Assembly: GCF_900163965.1 (NCBI RefSeq)
Contig: NZ_FULE01000013.1
Location: 59,410-123,409 of the forward strand
Length of the DNA: 64,000 nucleotides
Origin: Vibrio ruber DSM 16370
GTDB lineage: Bacteria > Pseudomonadota > Gammaproteobacteria > Enterobacterales > Vibrionaceae
Reading direction: 5' to 3'
Under the pieces are notes generated by a model, which searched no databases, was not told the DNA's origin, and worked only from the letters and a program-made list of their open reading frames with translations. Shown here one piece after another: positions 1-9,745 of this stretch. Made by a program: the position numbers and the translations under genes. Within the stretch, counting starts at the first letter, position 1; each line of letters begins with the position of its first letter.

Positions 1-30
1 ACCCTCCATCGGGCCCAGAACAATACGCAT
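1..30 (-). CDS. dusC: tRNA-dihydrouridine(16) synthase DusC, N-terminal fragment
   Basis: Ten codons at the window edge read leftward as MRIVLGPMEG. This matches the start of DusC, whose family opens with a short strand followed by the flavin-binding APMEG/GPMEG motif. DusC reduces a uridine in the tRNA D-loop using FMN and NADPH. A purine-rich stretch (GAGCGGAAA on the minus strand) sits just before the ATG. The rest of the gene lies outside the window. The gene is divergent from the SEC-C protein at 170. The call rests on ten residues and the motif, so it is likely but not certain. Confidence 0.7.
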   Translation of the reverse strand, partial: MRIVLGPMEG

Positions 31-130
31 AAATTTCCGCTCTTTTATCAGGACGCGCGATTGTAATTGGCTCCGTCGCAAATGTCACGCCAGAATCTTT
101 CTGCTGCGTGTCATTGATTTACGTTCTGGG

Positions 131-136
131 TATAAT
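131..136 (+). promoter_or_regulatory. Candidate -10 box for the SEC-C gene
   Basis: A perfect TATAAT lies 33 bases before the start codon at 170. No convincing -35 hexamer is found at standard spacing (TTGATT at 114 is too close), so this is a candidate only. Confidence 0.35.
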
Positions 137-169
137 GGCCATGACAGAAAAACAGGAACAATATGTATC

Positions 170-787
170 ATGACTTATCAATTGCTGAATATAACTGAAC
201 TTCCGAGCGACGAGTCGCCATTACTGATTGAAGGTGCGGTACTGGCAGCCAATATGGCTTGTCAGCCGTTGGAAGCTCATTTATGGATGTCTCATCTGGT
301 GGCTGAACTCACAGACACAGCAGAGCAAGCTTTTACGGCTCATTATCAACAGCAGTATTCAGCATTACTGGCCCGGCAGTACTCCGTTGGTGACTTGCTG
401 GATGTGACTGACCGCGAAGCATTGGCTGAGTTTGCGTCAGGGTTTATGGGAGTCTGGCCTTTAGTGGAGCCCCACTGGCAACGAGTCGCTGTATCCGACG
501 GCACACAAAGAATGTTACAAGGGTTGTTGACGACGCTGATGTTAGCGATTGATGAAGCGGAAACTCGCCAGCAGATGAAAGATGCGGGGGTTGACGTACC
601 GCCTTATCTGACAGAGATGGCTGAACACCTGGACATGATGATTCATGAAGTGGCTTGTGCCGCGGATGAACAGCAAAGTGGCGCCCGGTCACATCGTGTC
701 AATCCTTATAAAACGGTCGGCAGAAATGATGACTGCCCGTGCGGTAGTGGTAAAAAATTCAAGCAGTGTTGTTTGAAAACGGCATGA
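170..787 (+). CDS. YecA/UPF0149-type protein with C-terminal SEC-C zinc motif
   Basis: The 205-residue protein has a helical acidic N-terminal part resembling the YecA/UPF0149 family and ends in a SEC-C motif. The zinc ligands are Cys189, Cys191, Cys200 and Cys201 in the pattern CPCGSGKKFKQCC. SEC-C motifs occur at the C-terminus of SecA and in many small proteins, where they bind zinc and can contact SecB or ribosomes. The role of this protein is unknown. The ATG at 170 has AGGA at 153-156, somewhat far upstream. It lies between divergent dusC and lolA. In E. coli the gene directly upstream of lolA is ftsK, which is not present here. Confidence 0.8.
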   Translation: MTYQLLNITELPSDESPLLIEGAVLAANMACQPLEAHLWMSHLVAELTDTAEQAFTAHYQQQYSALLARQYSVGDLLDVTDREALAEFASGFMGVWPLVEPHWQRVAVSDGTQRMLQGLLTTLMLAIDEAETRQQMKDAGVDVPPYLTEMAEHLDMMIHEVACAADEQQSGARSHRVNPYKTVGRNDDCPCGSGKKFKQCCLKTA

Positions 788-798
788 TTTAAATTGAA

Positions 799-828
799 CG
801 TGACGGATGGCCGGTCACGCTGCATTTT
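799..828 (+). terminator. Probable rho-independent terminator
   Basis: CGTGAC (799-804) pairs with GTCACG (814-819), and TGCATTTTT follows. The stem is short and the T-tract slightly offset. It would end the SEC-C gene transcript before lolA. Confidence 0.5.
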
Positions 829-929
829 TCGGCTGATAGATTTTTTTCGACATACACATGACAAAAAGCCGCAAATAATGGTCTATATCCATCAATAATC
901 ATTCACATTTGTTCAGCAACGGAGAATAC

Positions 930-1541
930 ATGAAAAAACTGGTTGCCTTCTTTCTATTGATATCAATGGCCTGTAGCTTTTCAGCACTGGCGGATCCGAA
1001 GGATGAATTAAGTGCGAGGCTTGCGTTAAATGATGGGTTCAGTGCTCATTTTCAACAGCAGGTTGTCAGCCCTGACGGGGAAGTCGTTTCTCAGGGAGAA
1101 GGGAAAGTCGATATTGCGCGTCCGAGTCTGTTTCGTTGGGAGACGGTTACCCCGGATGAGAACCTGCTGGTCTCTGACGGAACCACCGTTTGGTATTACA
1201 ATCCTTTTGTCGAACAGGTGTCTATTTACAATCAGTCTCAGGCAACTGAGCAGACACCATTTGTGTTGTTGACGAGAAACCGAAAACAAGACTGGGAACA
1301 TTATCGAGTTTCGCAGCAAGGCGATGATTTTACACTGGTGCCGACGACAACAGACAGCAGACAAGGTGAGTTTCATATTCGAATTGATCAAAAAGGTGTT
1401 GTCAAAGGGTTTGATGTGATTGAACAGGATGGCCAGAAAAGTTTATTCTCGTTTCAGCAAATAAAACTACAACGTCCGGATAGTCATCTGTTTCAGTTCA
1501 AGATTCCGGCAGGGGTCGAAGTGGATGACCAGCGCCAGTAG
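930..1541 (+). CDS. lolA: Outer-membrane lipoprotein carrier protein LolA
   Basis: This is the periplasmic chaperone that takes mature lipoproteins from the LolCDE transporter and hands them to LolB at the outer membrane. The ATG at 930 has GGAG at 921-924 and begins a classic signal peptide: two Lys, a hydrophobic core, and cleavage after ALA near residue 20. The mature part (203 residues in all, the usual length) shows the LolA features SLFRWET and LLVSDG. An in-frame start at 909 would put extra residues before the signal peptide and is less likely. It is followed after about 60 bases by rarA, the conserved gamma-proteobacterial order. Confidence 0.95.
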   Translation: MKKLVAFFLLISMACSFSALADPKDELSARLALNDGFSAHFQQQVVSPDGEVVSQGEGKVDIARPSLFRWETVTPDENLLVSDGTTVWYYNPFVEQVSIYNQSQATEQTPFVLLTRNRKQDWEHYRVSQQGDDFTLVPTTTDSRQGEFHIRIDQKGVVKGFDVIEQDGQKSLFSFQQIKLQRPDSHLFQFKIPAGVEVDDQRQ

Positions 1542-1602
1542 TTTCAAATAAGTTGTTTCAAAAAAGAGCAGTCGCTTCAAAGCATGACGGATGAGCATCA
1601 TT

Positions 1603-2952
1603 GTGAATAACTATAGTTTGGATTTTTCAGGGGATGAAGATTTTCGTCCGCTTGCAGCAAAGATGAGACCCCAGCGGATCGAGCAATATATTGGTCAGCA
1701 GCATATTCTCGGTCCGGGAAAGCCCCTGCGCAGAGCGCTGGAAAGCGGCCATCTACACTCGATGATTCTCTGGGGCCCACCGGGAACCGGCAAAACTACA
1801 TTAGCTGAGTTGGCAGCAAACTATGCCAATGCGCGTGTAGAGCGTGTATCTGCTGTAACCTCCGGGGTGAAAGATATCCGTGCTGCGATTGAACGTGCCC
1901 GGGAAAATCAGCTAGCAGGTTTCCGTACTATTCTGTTTGTCGATGAGGTGCATCGGTTTAATAAATCGCAACAGGATGCTTTTCTGCCACATATTGAAGA
2001 CGGCACGATCACCTTTATCGGTGCGACGACTGAGAACCCTTCATTTGAGCTCAATAACGCATTGCTCTCCCGGGCGCGGGTCTACAAGCTGACATCACTC
2101 AATACACAAGATATTGCCGATGCTCTGCAACAGGCAGTGACCGATAAGGAGAGAGGGTTTGGCGGGATTGCCGCTGACTTTCAGGACCAGGTGCTAGATC
2201 GTCTGGCTGAATTGGTTCAGGGTGACGCCCGTATGGCATTGAATTATCTGGAACTGTTATATGACATGGCTGATGAAGATACGACGGGTAACAAGGTCAT
2301 CAGTCTATCTTTGTTGGCGGAAGTCGCAGGGGAAAAAGTTGCCCGTTTTGATAATAAGGGTGACATATGGTACGACTTGATTTCCGCGGTTCATAAGTCA
2401 ATTCGCGGTTCAAATCCTGATGGTGCGCTGTACTGGTCTGCGCGGATGATCGCTGCTGGCTGTGATCCGCTGTACCTTGCCCGTCGTTTACTGGCGATCG
2501 CTTCGGAAGATATTGGTAATGCTGATCCAAGGGCGATGCAGGTTGCTTTATCCGCATGGGATTGCTTTACACGGGTCGGCCCCGCTGAAGGCGAAAGAGC
2601 GATTGCACAAGCGGTGGTTTATTTGGCTTGTGCGCCGAAGAGCAATGCGGTGTACACCGCATGGAAGCAGGCTTTGGCGGACGCCCGTGATGAACCCGAG
2701 TATGAAGTCCCGTTTCATTTACGCAATGCACCGACGAAATTAATGAAAGAAATGGGCTATGGTGATGAATACCGCTATGCGCACGATGAGCCGGGCGCTT
2801 ATGCTGCCGGAGAGCAATATCTCCCGCCTGAAATGGCCGGAACTTGCTATTATCACCCCTCGGAAAGAGGCTTGGAAGGAAAGATCAACGAGAAACTCAA
2901 GTATCTGGCTGAGTTAGACGCAAAAAGCACACGAAAGCGCTATGAAAAATAG
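1603..2952 (+). CDS. rarA: Replication-associated recombination protein A (RarA/MgsA)
   Basis: RarA is an AAA+ ATPase of the clamp-loader group that acts at stalled replication forks. Walker A is GPPGTGKTT (residues 58-66), Walker B is FVDEVHRF, and sensor 1 is GATTENPSF. The C-terminal tetramerisation region with [15 protein letters not shown] is intact. I favour the GTG at 1603: it gives MNNYSLDFS, which aligns with the E. coli start MSNLSLDFS, and GGATGAG lies 10 bases upstream. The ATG at 1591 would add four residues. It sits between lolA and serS as in E. coli. Confidence 0.93.
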   Translation: MNNYSLDFSGDEDFRPLAAKMRPQRIEQYIGQQHILGPGKPLRRALESGHLHSMILWGPPGTGKTTLAELAANYANARVERVSAVTSGVKDIRAAIERARENQLAGFRTILFVDEVHRFNKSQQDAFLPHIEDGTITFIGATTENPSFELNNALLSRARVYKLTSLNTQDIADALQQAVTDKERGFGGIAADFQDQVLDRLAELVQGDARMALNYLELLYDMADEDTTGNKVISLSLLAEVAGEKVARFDNKGDIWYDLISAVHKSIRGSNPDGALYWSARMIAAGCDPLYLARRLLAIASEDIGNADPRAMQVALSAWDCFTRVGPAEGERAIAQAVVYLACAPKSNAVYTAWKQALADARDEPEYEVPFHLRNAPTKLMKEMGYGDEYRYAHDEPGAYAAGEQYLPPEMAGTCYYHPSERGLEGKINEKLKYLAELDAKSTRKRYEK

Positions 2953-2972
2953 CCACTTTTCGTTAATCTCTT

Positions 2973-3015
2973 ATACCCAAATTGCTTCAGGTTATCTGTC
3001 AGGCTATCTGTCAGG
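2973..3015. repeat. Possible remnant of a dispersed ATACCC repeat with a small direct repeat
   Basis: The rarA-serS gap carries ATACCCAAATTGCTTCAGG, similar to ATACCCGGATTGCTTTTGG at 50717. An 11-base direct repeat, TATCTGTCAGG, follows at 2993-3003 and 3005-3015. ERIC-type elements in enterics and vibrios begin with TATACCC, so this could be a decayed end. Only two loci in the window share it. Confidence 0.3.
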
Positions 3016-3040
3016 GTTCTGGGCATGTCAATTTTCATGA

Positions 3041-4420
<1,380 letters not shown>

Positions 4421-4452
4421 GTATTTTCCACCAACATGATGAATCATAGATA

Positions 4453-4482
4453 AAAGCCGGGCGTTTAGATCCCGGTTTTTTT
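4453..4482 (+). terminator. Rho-independent terminator after serS
   Basis: CCGGG (4457-4461) pairs with CCCGG (4471-4475). The stem is extended by a G-T pair and A-T pairs, with a run of seven T after it. Confidence 0.8.
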
Positions 4483-4693
4483 ATGGGTAATTTTCGGAAT
4501 TGGATTATTCATCATAATCGCGGTGTTTGGCTGACGGTGAGCCGGTGTCACAAATCGTCACAGTCAGCGAAAAAAAATGAATATACTATTTAGATATACC
4601 AATGGGAGCAGGCGAAATTCAGGGATGGATTTTTAATTTTAACGATTTGAGATAATTGTGTTTTTATAAATAACTCAACAATGGTGAACTTCG

Positions 4694-6283
4694 ATGATAA
4701 AGTCATTTTTAGGGTTATGGATTCTGGTTTTCGGTCCCTTATTTTTTCTACTCTATCCAAGTGATTTGAACCCAATATTATCATTTAATAATCATATCGA
4801 AGGGCAGCGCTATGAACGGATCTATCAAGGGACATTTACTTTGATCGAGTCCCGGCTTGATACGATCCCGATCGACACTTGGCCTGATGAAATAGAACAA
4901 TTGAGTCAACATTTTGGTTATGCGTTGCAGTTGCTTGATATGAATCAGACTCATTTAGGCACTTTAAAATGGGATGAAATTGAGCAGCATCAGATTATTT
5001 TTTTCAATGAAGAACCCGAGTTTTTGATTAAGAAGATTGGCAATAGCCATTTCATCCTGAAAATATTTGTTGATTCTTCAGAAGAAGAAAAAATACGCCG
5101 AGGTGCAGAAGGAACAGTGTATTTGCTTCAGGAACAGTTTGCCGCCACTGAACAAGAGCATTGGCCGACACTGTTACGTAGCATGGCAAATTATTTTCCG
5201 TTTGATTTACAAATTGTCCCAGAAAAGCAGATCAATATCAGTCAAACCGAGCAGAACCAACTTGCGACCGATTCTTTTTTTTGGCGAACTAATTTCAATG
5301 ATGAAATTACATTTTATATCCGACTGAGTGACGGAGCGTCTTTCCTGTTAGCCAATTTAATTCCGATGTCCTCAATTCACCCGTCGGTTATTATTGTGCT
5401 GGTTTTAGTGTTTGTCCTCTCAATTTCTGCGGGGATGTTTTTCTGGACTTATCCGCTGTGGCGGGATTTGAAAAACTTGTTGGCGGCAACATCGCGATTT
5501 GGTAGCGGTGACTTGAACAGTCGGGCAGTGGTATACAAAATTTCGATGGTGGCGACCCTAGGGAAAGCGTTTAACCACATGGCGGATCGGATTGAGCAAT
5601 TGTTAAAAGGGCAAAGAACACTCACCAATGCAATTGCACATGATCTGCGAACACCCCTTTACCGACTCAGGTTTGCGTTTGAGATGTTAGCGAATGCTAA
5701 GACGGACAGAGAAAAGGAAAAATACCAGCAATCGATCTCTAAAAGTCTTGAAGACTTGGATAGTCTAATTAACCAGACTATGGTTTTATCACGTTACAGC
5801 GGTGACAGCCAATTACTCTCCTTTGCTAAATATCATCTCGCACAATTACTCGATGATGAGTGCTCGAGTGTTGTTCAACTCTATCCGGACATTCATTATC
5901 AATTGCAAATCGCACCTGAAGCGAGCGGAAAGCAGGCACTGATTGATCAGATGGCAATGAAAAGGGCGATCAGTAACTTATTAATCAATGCGTGTAAGTA
6001 TGCCCGGACTACCGTGGTGGTGCGCTTATCATTTGTCAACGAGACAGATATGTTTGTGATTGATGTGTGCGACGATGGTATCGGAATTGATGAAAGCGAT
6101 TGGGAGCGGATTTTCTTACCATTCGAACAACTGGATAACGCCCGAAGTCATGCGGCTTCCGGGCATGGGCTTGGGTTAGCGATTGTCAAACATATCGCAC
6201 AATGGCATCAAGGTACGGTATGTGCAGGACGATCTGATTTAGGGGGGGCGCGATTTACATTCACTCTCCCAAGTCGGACGTAA
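4694..6283 (+). CDS. Sensor histidine kinase, RstB-like
   Basis: This 529-residue inner-membrane kinase has TM1 at about 5-25, a periplasmic sensor of about 200 residues, TM2 at about 228-252 and a HAMP segment to about 305. The H-box is AHDLRTPLYRLR with the phospho-acceptor His316. The N-box is NLLINACKYA (Asn428/432), the G1 box is DDGIGI (about 459) and the G2 box is GHGLGLAIVKH (about 490). All catalytic parts are intact. The H-box and ending resemble RstB. RstB kinases normally follow an rstA response regulator, but here serS is upstream and a DUF6653 protein is downstream, so the partner is not encoded nearby. The signal sensed is unknown. Confidence 0.85.
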   Translation: MIKSFLGLWILVFGPLFFLLYPSDLNPILSFNNHIEGQRYERIYQGTFTLIESRLDTIPIDTWPDEIEQLSQHFGYALQLLDMNQTHLGTLKWDEIEQHQIIFFNEEPEFLIKKIGNSHFILKIFVDSSEEEKIRRGAEGTVYLLQEQFAATEQEHWPTLLRSMANYFPFDLQIVPEKQINISQTEQNQLATDSFFWRTNFNDEITFYIRLSDGASFLLANLIPMSSIHPSVIIVLVLVFVLSISAGMFFWTYPLWRDLKNLLAATSRFGSGDLNSRAVVYKISMVATLGKAFNHMADRIEQLLKGQRTLTNAIAHDLRTPLYRLRFAFEMLANAKTDREKEKYQQSISKSLEDLDSLINQTMVLSRYSGDSQLLSFAKYHLAQLLDDECSSVVQLYPDIHYQLQIAPEASGKQALIDQMAMKRAISNLLINACKYARTTVVVRLSFVNETDMFVIDVCDDGIGIDESDWERIFLPFEQLDNARSHAASGHGLGLAIVKHIAQWHQGTVCAGRSDLGGARFTFTLPSRT

Positions 6284-6357
6284 GGATTGCTTAACGGAGA
6301 ATTCACCGCTTTTGTCGGTGTGACTCATTTTATGATGAATTGACAGGAAGGTGGAAA

Positions 6358-6855
6358 ATGACCCTTGAACGTAAATTAGCGACACTATTCCATTTAGATG
6401 ATAACGGATGGGGCAGACATGCCAATCCGTGGAGTGTCTGGACCCGATATAGTGTATTACCGCTTTTTATCATTGCCGGTTTATTAAGGGAGTGGAATGG
6501 TTGGTTGAGTCTGCTGATTTTGGTGATGGCACTGGTATGGATGTTTTTAAACCCGATCTTATTTCCGAAACCGCTCTCGTTACAAAGCTGGGCAACGAAG
6601 TCCGTGCTCGGAGAGCAAATTTATTTAAACCGGGACAAAGAACCACTGCCTAAAGTGCATCAATTACCTTTATTTATGATTCTGCACTTGACGTCGACAC
6701 TCGGACTGATATTGGCGGGGTGGGGTGTTTATCAGTACGATATACAGCTCTGTACTTTATCGGTGCTGATTACTTACCTTGCGAAAAGCTGGTTTTTAGA
6801 TCGAATGGTCTGGTTATATTGTGATTTCAGTCGTGAACATCAGTCATCTGAGTAG
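6358..6855 (+). CDS. DUF6653 family membrane protein
   Basis: The 165-residue protein starts MTLERKLATLF and carries RHANPWSVWTR, the most conserved block of the DUF6653 family as I know it. It has two close hydrophobic segments (about 36-65) and two more (about 105-140), separated by a polar loop. No function is known for the family. GGAAGGTGGAAAATG places a ribosome site directly before this ATG; the TTG at 6340 is not needed. It follows the kinase gene by 75 bases and could be cotranscribed with it. Confidence 0.7.
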   Translation: MTLERKLATLFHLDDNGWGRHANPWSVWTRYSVLPLFIIAGLLREWNGWLSLLILVMALVWMFLNPILFPKPLSLQSWATKSVLGEQIYLNRDKEPLPKVHQLPLFMILHLTSTLGLILAGWGVYQYDIQLCTLSVLITYLAKSWFLDRMVWLYCDFSREHQSSE

Positions 6856-7078
6856 AACCATCTATTTTTATTATAAAGCAACCTGATAAATGATGATTTT
6901 ATATCTGAATTCGATAATTATCACTAAAATAAGACTTAAGATAATTTAGTTTTATGCAATATTATTATGACTTTATCTGTCTGTTTTTGTCTTAATTGAG
7001 CAACAAGTTGCTACATAAATAAAACGTGAAATCCATTAACTTATTCACCATAGTCAATAACTGAATGGTGAGTGGCAA

Positions 7079-8515
7079 ATGAAACAATTAATACAAATTA
7101 GTGTGGTTGCATCAATGCTTATTTTAAGTGGCTGTAATCATAAGATAAATGAAAATAAAAATGAGGATAAACCGGTCGAACCAAGTATTTGGGTATCAGA
7201 GAATTATGGGTCCGCATTGAAAATTATGTCTGATTCGGTGATTCAGTATGAGTTTACTTCTGATTACTGTGTACTAACAAATCAAGAAATATTCAGCAAG
7301 GAAACGTTTCAAAAACGTTATCAGCAAGTCGGTGACCAATTCGTTAGCTATATTTATCCGGGTTTGAATGCTTATCCCAACGATTACACGATCAAATATG
7401 TAAAACATGCTGAATTACCAAATAGTTGCCTCACTAATTTGAGTGTTGTCAATGTGGCGGAAAACGATCCGATCCGAAACTTGAATATGTTTCTCCAGAC
7501 CTTTGATCAATATTATTATAATTTAGATGTGCCCGGTATTGACTGGACGCTGATGAAACAAAATGTGCTTGGTGAGGTTTCTGAAGATTCAACGCGAGAG
7601 CAACTTTTCCATATGATGTCATCAATGATTGGTCCATTACAGAATGGCCATGCTTACGTATTAGATCAGGATAAACTGGCTCGTTTCAGACAGCAGGATC
7701 GACCGGTTTTATTCGACAGGCTACGGCAAGAATATATCGATGATAATGGCCTGGTTGCACCTTTCACTGAATCTGAAAATACGGCGATTCAAAAGTATAT
7801 TGATGATAATGAGGCGCTTATTCGATCTATTATTGCCAATCAACTGAATCTGTCGGGTGGTTTGGGTGAGCATATTATCTGGGGAAAAGGAAAGAGTGAT
7901 AATATTGGCTACTTATATATTGATGGATGGAGTGATTTTGTCGCGGGCAATGACCATGCTGAAACTTTAGCTGTATTCAGACAGACAATGAACCAAGTTA
8001 TGGATGATTTTGCATTAACCGATGGAATGGTGATTGATCTGCGCTTTAACGGCGGTGGTTATGCTTATCTTGCAAGAGCTTTAGCCGAATATTTTGTTGA
8101 TCACCAAACCTTAGGCTATATCAAGAGCGCCCGTGACGGGGCTGGATTCGAGCCCGAGCATGACATTTATCTTGAGCCACAATCCCCGGGTTATCGAAAG
8201 CCGGTCGCTGTTCTGATTAGTAATACGACAGCATCCGCTGCTGAGTTATCGGCACTCATGCTCAGTGCTTCGGATCAAGTCATATTGATTGGTGAAAGAA
8301 CGCAGGGGATGTTATCGGGCAGCTTAGGTAAAACGCTCCCTAACGGGTTTCGCTTTGGTATATCGAACATGAAGACCTTATCAGCCGATCGGGTGGACTA
8401 TGATCAAGTCGGTATTCCCCCGGCGATCACCACTTCATTTTTTGCGAAAAATGATCGCACCAATGGAATCGATACAGGACTTGAAGCCGCTTTTAACTGG
8501 ATAAGACTTATGTAA
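7079..8515 (+). CDS. S41-family serine protease lipoprotein
   Basis: The 478-residue protein has a lipobox LSGC (residues 16-19), so it is predicted to be a lipid-anchored envelope protein. The C-terminal half is an S41 (tail-specific/CtpA-like) peptidase core: GYLYIDGW, the strand VIDLRFNGGGY, and TASAAE with Ser386 as the likely nucleophile. GERTQG then follows, where the family usually places its catalytic Lys region. No PDZ domain is evident. The region before it is low in GC and only weakly related to neighbours. The substrate is unknown. The DUF1203 gene starts 32 bases after the stop. Confidence 0.8.
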   Translation: MKQLIQISVVASMLILSGCNHKINENKNEDKPVEPSIWVSENYGSALKIMSDSVIQYEFTSDYCVLTNQEIFSKETFQKRYQQVGDQFVSYIYPGLNAYPNDYTIKYVKHAELPNSCLTNLSVVNVAENDPIRNLNMFLQTFDQYYYNLDVPGIDWTLMKQNVLGEVSEDSTREQLFHMMSSMIGPLQNGHAYVLDQDKLARFRQQDRPVLFDRLRQEYIDDNGLVAPFTESENTAIQKYIDDNEALIRSIIANQLNLSGGLGEHIIWGKGKSDNIGYLYIDGWSDFVAGNDHAETLAVFRQTMNQVMDDFALTDGMVIDLRFNGGGYAYLARALAEYFVDHQTLGYIKSARDGAGFEPEHDIYLEPQSPGYRKPVAVLISNTTASAAELSALMLSASDQVILIGERTQGMLSGSLGKTLPNGFRFGISNMKTLSADRVDYDQVGIPPAITTSFFAKNDRTNGIDTGLEAAFNWIRLM

Positions 8516-8547
8516 CGGATGTTAATGAATGCTAAATGGAGTTGAAT

Positions 8548-9021
8548 ATGAGCACCGATTTTATAATTAAAGCACTTGATGATAAATATTTTTCTCAGTA
8601 TTTGCAGATGAACGAAGAACAACTGGCTAGGGTGAATGGCTGTTGGCTTACTGCTGATGAAAGCCCGGGTTATCCTTGTCGAGTGACGTTGCAAGAAGCT
8701 GAGGTTGGTGAGAAAATCCTTTTAATTCACTATCCGTATCATGATGTTAAATCGCCTTATCGCGCAACAGGACCTATTTTCGTTCGGGCGAATAAAACAA
8801 TGGTTGAATTGGCGATTAACGAAATTCCTGAAATATTGCAGACGCGATTATTATCGGTGAGAGCTTATGATGTGAACAGTATGATGGTTCATGCTGAGAC
8901 AGTGCAAGGCCCCGCTTTGGAAGACGTTATCCGCAATAATTTTAAAAACGATCAAGTGCACTATCTACAAATTCATAACGGCAATCCCGGTTGCTTTAAT
9001 TGTAGTGTCTTTAGGGCTTAA
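8548..9021 (+). CDS. DUF1203 family protein
   Basis: The 157-residue soluble protein matches DUF1203: an N-terminal MNEEQLARVNGC region, then DESPGYPCRVTLQEAEVGE, and the central block SPYRATGPIFVR followed by ARTL-like strands. No catalytic residues have been assigned to the family. The ATG at 8548 has GGAG 7 bases upstream. An in-frame ATG at 8536 overlaps that ribosome site and is less likely. It follows the S41 protease closely in the same direction and is ended by a strong terminator, so the two may share a transcript. Confidence 0.8.
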   Translation: MSTDFIIKALDDKYFSQYLQMNEEQLARVNGCWLTADESPGYPCRVTLQEAEVGEKILLIHYPYHDVKSPYRATGPIFVRANKTMVELAINEIPEILQTRLLSVRAYDVNSMMVHAETVQGPALEDVIRNNFKNDQVHYLQIHNGNPGCFNCSVFRA

Positions 9022-9052
9022 GCAATCATTTTTAATTTGGCATATGGCTGAC

Positions 9053-9088
9053 TGAAGGGCAATGAGTTATCAATTGCCCTTCATTTTT
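9053..9088 (+). terminator. Strong rho-independent terminator
   Basis: An 11-bp perfect stem, TGAAGGGCAAT (9053-9063) with ATTGCCCTTCA (9073-9083), is followed by TTTTT. It ends the S41/DUF1203 unit. Confidence 0.9.
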
Positions 9089-9409
9089 AAATATAATCCC
9101 TTCTTTGAAAATAAATCCGCTCAGACCATCTGCCTTTTTATTATTTTCTATATGGAATTGAAACCGCAAACAATTGGTATAATATGAAATTAATCTAATA
9201 ACAAGTGTCAGTTTTTATCACTGGGTTGCATATCAATTGTAATTTTTCGAGAGCGGTTAAACAATATTGATACTTCAGACTGTGCTATAGGTATGATTTT
9301 ATTATCTATTTATTCCGTGATCTATGACTGAAAATTCAATATGATCGAGTGATTGAATATATATCTTCGAGCAATAAGACAGATTCGAAAATGTATTGTT
9401 GGAGAGATA
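9089..9409. other. AT-rich intergenic region
   Basis: About 320 very AT-rich bases hold no supported ORF. A TATAAT-like stretch near 9178 and others later could be promoter elements for the DUF1883 gene, but none has a clear -35 partner. Confidence 0.4.
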
Positions 9410-9679
9410 ATGAAATTTACCCATTACGATCTTGATATTTGTGAACGAGGCCAGAAAATAGAAGTGACGTTGAAAGATAATACGGCCAATGTCCTTTTAC
9501 TTGACGATGACAATTTTCAAAAATACAAGAAACGTCGCACTTATAAATATAATGGCGGCCATATGACAGATACAGTGAGTGTATTGCTGGTGCCTTACTC
9601 AGGGCATTGGCATGTAGTGGTGGATCGGGGAGGGTATGCCGGGACGGTTCAGTCGAGTGTCCGGGTGATCCCGTTGTAA
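9410..9679 (+). CDS. DUF1883 domain protein
   Basis: The 89-residue protein is essentially one DUF1883 domain: MKFTHYDLDICERGQ, then a central YKYNGGHMTD block, and the very conserved GHWHVVVDRGGYAG near the C-terminus. In larger proteins this domain is found next to TIR-like or other signalling domains, but here it stands alone. Its biochemical role is not known. The ATG at 9410 has GGAGAG at 9401-9406. An in-frame start at 9353 lacks such a site. It converges on ybiT and has AT-rich flanks. Confidence 0.8.
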   Translation: MKFTHYDLDICERGQKIEVTLKDNTANVLLLDDDNFQKYKKRRTYKYNGGHMTDTVSVLLVPYSGHWHVVVDRGGYAGTVQSSVRVIPL

Positions 9680-9745
9680 AACGTGGGTTGTTCAGGAGAC
9701 CGACAACACAGGTATTGTAAGTCTCCCATCGTGATTTGAGTTGAA

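Noticed and set aside
6913..6922. GATAATTATC palindrome upstream of the S41 protease as a Fur box
   Set aside because: It is only a 10-base core, lacks the 7-1-7 arrangement, and lies about 155 bases before the start codon in DNA that is AT-rich throughout.
9695..9726. GGAGAC/GTCTCC repeat as a terminator between DUF1883 and ybiT
   Set aside because: The stem is only six pairs with a 20-base loop and no T-tract on either strand.
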